Part shown: piece after piece, positions 4,501 to 5,943 of the stretch
Layout: each line of letters opens with the position of its first letter
Position numbering within the stretch: the first letter of the stretch is position 1
Assembly (NCBI GenBank): GCA_903819815.1
Contig: CAIJFC010000184.1
Location: 1 to 5,943 of the forward strand
DNA length: 5,943 nt
Source of the DNA: an uncultured Bacteroidota bacterium
GTDB taxonomy: Bacteria > Bacteroidota > Bacteroidia > Flavobacteriales > Flavobacteriaceae
Direction of reading: 5' to 3'
Program-made: the position numbers and the translations under genes
The notes under the pieces: model-generated
Databases searched by the model: none
Seen by the model: the letters and a program-made list of their open reading frames with translations, nothing else
Told to the model about the DNA's origin: nothing

Positions 4501-5286
4501 ATGAATATTCAATCTATAAATAGGAGTATTGAAACTCAAAAAAGTGCCTTATTACAACATTCATTATATGAAAAAGTAGAAACGGTAGAAGACTTACGTT
4601 GTTTTCTAGAAAGCCATGTGTATGCCGTTTGGGATTTCATGTCCTTATTGAAAGCATTGCAATCAAAATTAACTTGTACCACAACGCCATGGGTCGCTTC
4701 TAAAAATCCAGAAACTCGTTATTTAATTAATGAAATTGTGTTGGCAGAAGAATCGGATTTGACATTAGACGGAAAAAGGTCAAGTCATTTTGAAATGTAT
4801 CTTGACGCGATGACTTCTAGTGGCGCCAATACCGAAATGATCAATACCTTTATTGAGAATGTAGTGGCTACACAAAATATATTTGTATCCATAAAGCAAA
4901 GTGATTTACATCCAAATATTAAATCCTTTTTAGATTTTACTTTTAGAGTAATAGAAGAAGGAAAGCCACACGAAATTGCGGCCGCGTTTACCTTTGGTAG
5001 AGAAGATTTGATTCCGGCGATGTTCACCGAGATTTTAAGAAATTTTGAAGCTAATTTCCCTGAAACCGATTTAAGTAAATTAATTTATTATTTCGAAAGA
5101 CACATTGAATTGGATGCTGATGAACACGGTCCGATGGCAATGAAAATGATAATCGAACTTTGTGAAAACAACGAAACGAAGTGGAAAGAAGTGGAGGAAA
5201 TTTCAAAATTAGCGCTTGAAAAACGCATCGGACTTTGGGATGCAATTGAAGAGAAAATAGTAAAATCAGCAACCGAATTGGTTTAA
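4501..5286 (+). CDS. DUF3050 family protein, heme-oxygenase-like fold, possible diiron enzyme
   Basis: A 261-aa, predicted mostly helical cytoplasmic protein without signal peptide. ESHVYAVWDFMSLLKALQ (37-54), LTCTTTPWV (57-65), INEIVLAEESD (76-86), KPHEIAAAFTFGREDLIP (155-172) and RHIELDADEHGP (200-211) are the conserved blocks of DUF3050 as I recall it. I believe this family falls in the heme-oxygenase/TenA-like fold. The helical pattern N77-E78...E83/E84...H96 and the H201-x3-D205-x3-H209 helix look like the metal ligands of heme-oxygenase-like diiron oxidases. The ligand assignment is inference and no reaction or substrate is known. It has its own promoter immediately after the gcdH terminator, so it is probably a separate unit from gcdH. 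It converges on a ferredoxin/reductase pair, possible electron donors. Confidence 0.88.
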   Translation: MNIQSINRSIETQKSALLQHSLYEKVETVEDLRCFLESHVYAVWDFMSLLKALQSKLTCTTTPWVASKNPETRYLINEIVLAEESDLTLDGKRSSHFEMYLDAMTSSGANTEMINTFIENVVATQNIFVSIKQSDLHPNIKSFLDFTFRVIEEGKPHEIAAAFTFGREDLIPAMFTEILRNFEANFPETDLSKLIYYFERHIELDADEHGPMAMKMIIELCENNETKWKEVEEISKLALEKRIGLWDAIEEKIVKSATELV

Positions 5287-5293
5287 TTCAAAT

Positions 5294-5325
5294 AAAAAAG
5301 CGAGATTATTTTCTCGCTTTTTTTT
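5294..5325. terminator. Bidirectional intrinsic terminator between DUF3050 and ferredoxin genes
   Basis: The stem GCGAGA (5300-5305) / TCTCGC (5312-5317) encloses a T/A-rich 6-nt loop. Six A precede it (5294-5299) and eight T follow (5318-5325), giving a U-tract on either strand. It starts 7 nt after the DUF3050 stop. On the minus strand the ferredoxin stop codon (5326-5324) lies within the A-tract, so terminator and gene end overlap. Confidence 0.88.
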
Positions 5326-5656
5326 ATGCTTCAGGGGCTAGTTCAATTTCAAGTCCTTCTATATCTTCGGTGATATGTATTTGACATCCCAATCGGCTAT
5401 TGGTTTTAACGTTGAAGGCTTCGGAAAGCATGGCATCTTCATCATCGCCTTTTTCGGGAATTTCTACAGAATTTAGAACATAACATTGGCAAGAAGCGCA
5501 CATGGCCATTCCACCACATATGCCAATGGTACCTTCAGGAGCTAATTCATACATTCGAACTACTTCCATGACGTTTAAATTCATATCGGTAGGAGCGAGC
5601 ACTTCGTGAGTTACCCCTTCGCGATCGGTAATTTTTATTGTGATATCCGCTGACAT
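5324..5656 (-). CDS. [2Fe-2S] ferredoxin, adrenodoxin type
   Basis: A 110-aa soluble electron carrier of the vertebrate/bacterial adrenodoxin type. Cluster ligands are Cys47-x5-Cys53-x2-Cys56 in ICGGMAMCASCQC and Cys91 in RLGCQIHI. The spacing is family-typical, and the acidic helix EKGDDEDAML (68-77) before Cys91 is the usual docking surface for redox partners. The position after Cys56-Gln that is commonly His in adrenodoxins (CSTCH) region reads Gln57-Cys58, giving an extra, probably non-ligand Cys. The gene starts 2 nt after the stop of the upstream ferredoxin reductase (TAA TT ATG), implying one mRNA and coupled translation. The reductase is the likely electron source. The final acceptor is unknown; in related systems such ferredoxins serve Fe-S assembly, P450s or diiron oxygenases. 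Confidence 0.94.
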   Translation of the reverse strand: MSADITIKITDREGVTHEVLAPTDMNLNVMEVVRMYELAPEGTIGICGGMAMCASCQCYVLNSVEIPEKGDDEDAMLSEAFNVKTNSRLGCQIHITEDIEGLEIELAPEA

Positions 5657-5658
5657 AA

Positions 5659-5943
5659 TTAATCTATTGATTTTACAACTTGTTTTTCGGCTTCTTTTCG
5701 AGTACCGTCAAATCCGTCAACGCCAGAAACAGTCGTGTATTTCAGCACGTATTTTTTCCCAGGATTCATTCTTTGGTAAACGCTTTGAACCATCAAAGTC
5801 GCTTCATGAAATCCGCACAAAATCAGTTTTAATTTGCCGGGATAGGTATTCACATCGCCTACAGCATAAATCCCGGGTATATTGGTTTGATAATCCAATG
5901 AGTTGTTCACTTTAATGGCATTTTTTTCAATCTCTAATCCCCA
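5659..5943 (-). CDS. Ferredoxin-NADP+ reductase, thioredoxin-reductase-like (YumC type), C-terminal part
   Basis: The frame is open to the window edge, giving the last 94 residues of a flavoprotein of about 330-350 aa; the GTG at 5910 is an internal Val. GLEIEKNAIKVN leads into NIPGIYAVGDVNTYPGKLKL, the second FAD-binding motif with the GD pair, followed by GFHEATLMVQS, the helix that contacts the flavin. The C-terminus (YTTVSGVDGFDG) extends past thioredoxin reductases. The ICTYxGKxxLI-like stretch after GD matches Bacillus YumC-type FNR rather than TrxB, and the following ferredoxin gene supports this. The enzyme would pass electrons from NADPH via FAD to the ferredoxin. The redox-active CxxC of TrxB would lie outside the window, so its absence cannot be checked here. 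Confidence 0.87.
   Translation of the reverse strand, partial: WGLEIEKNAIKVNNSLDYQTNIPGIYAVGDVNTYPGKLKLILCGFHEATLMVQSVYQRMNPGKKYVLKYTTVSGVDGFDGTRKEAEKQVVKSID

Noticed and set aside
5640..5915. Plus-strand frame of 91 codons at the right end
   Set aside because: It is antisense to the ferredoxin reductase, whose FAD motif clearly reads on the minus strand.

Overview
The window looks like chromosomal DNA from a member of the Flavobacteriia (Bacteroidota), close to Flavobacterium. The supporting signs are AT-rich sequence, no Shine-Dalgarno motifs before starts, several -7 boxes of the flavobacterial form TAnnTTTG, a short F1 epsilon subunit, an S16 protein with a long Ala/Glu/Val tail, and small lipoproteins of flavobacterial type. 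I see no transposase, CRISPR array, tRNA or rRNA. The content is largely housekeeping.

Left part (1-1005): the 3' end of atpC (ATP synthase epsilon, +) converges through a shared bidirectional hairpin terminator with a small lipoprotein gene (-). A 192-bp divergent gap then carries a -7 box for each side and a small hairpin in the predicted rpsP leader.

Translation block (1006-3038, +): rpsP (ribosomal protein S16), rimM (30S maturation factor) and a trmN6-like tRNA adenine methyltransferase. rpsP and rimM are 16 nt apart and surely co-transcribed. trmN6 follows an 82-bp gap made mostly of short AT-rich repeats. Immediately after the trmN6 stop is a foldable element of about 70 bp (3039-3109) that resembles a dispersed flavobacterial intergenic element.

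Metabolic block (3231-5286, +): gcdH (glutaryl-CoA dehydrogenase, with the family's substrate and catalytic residues) ends in a strong terminator. That terminator overlaps the promoter of the next gene, a DUF3050 protein with a Glu/His/Asp set suggestive of a heme-oxygenase-like diiron enzyme. The gcdH and DUF3050 upstream regions share the same arrangement: TTG, 17 nt, a TTTG-ending box, then a TGTAAA/TTTRCA dyad.

Right part (5294-5943): a second bidirectional terminator separates DUF3050 from a convergent minus-strand pair, a thioredoxin-reductase-like ferredoxin-NADP reductase (3' end only) followed 2 nt later by an adrenodoxin-type [2Fe-2S] ferredoxin. These two form an NADPH-to-ferredoxin electron chain. 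Whether it feeds the neighbouring DUF3050 protein is only a hypothesis.

I did not find a clear, previously undescribed multi-gene system. The best leads are the structured element after trmN6, the shared promoter/operator arrangement, and the putative metal site of the DUF3050 protein.
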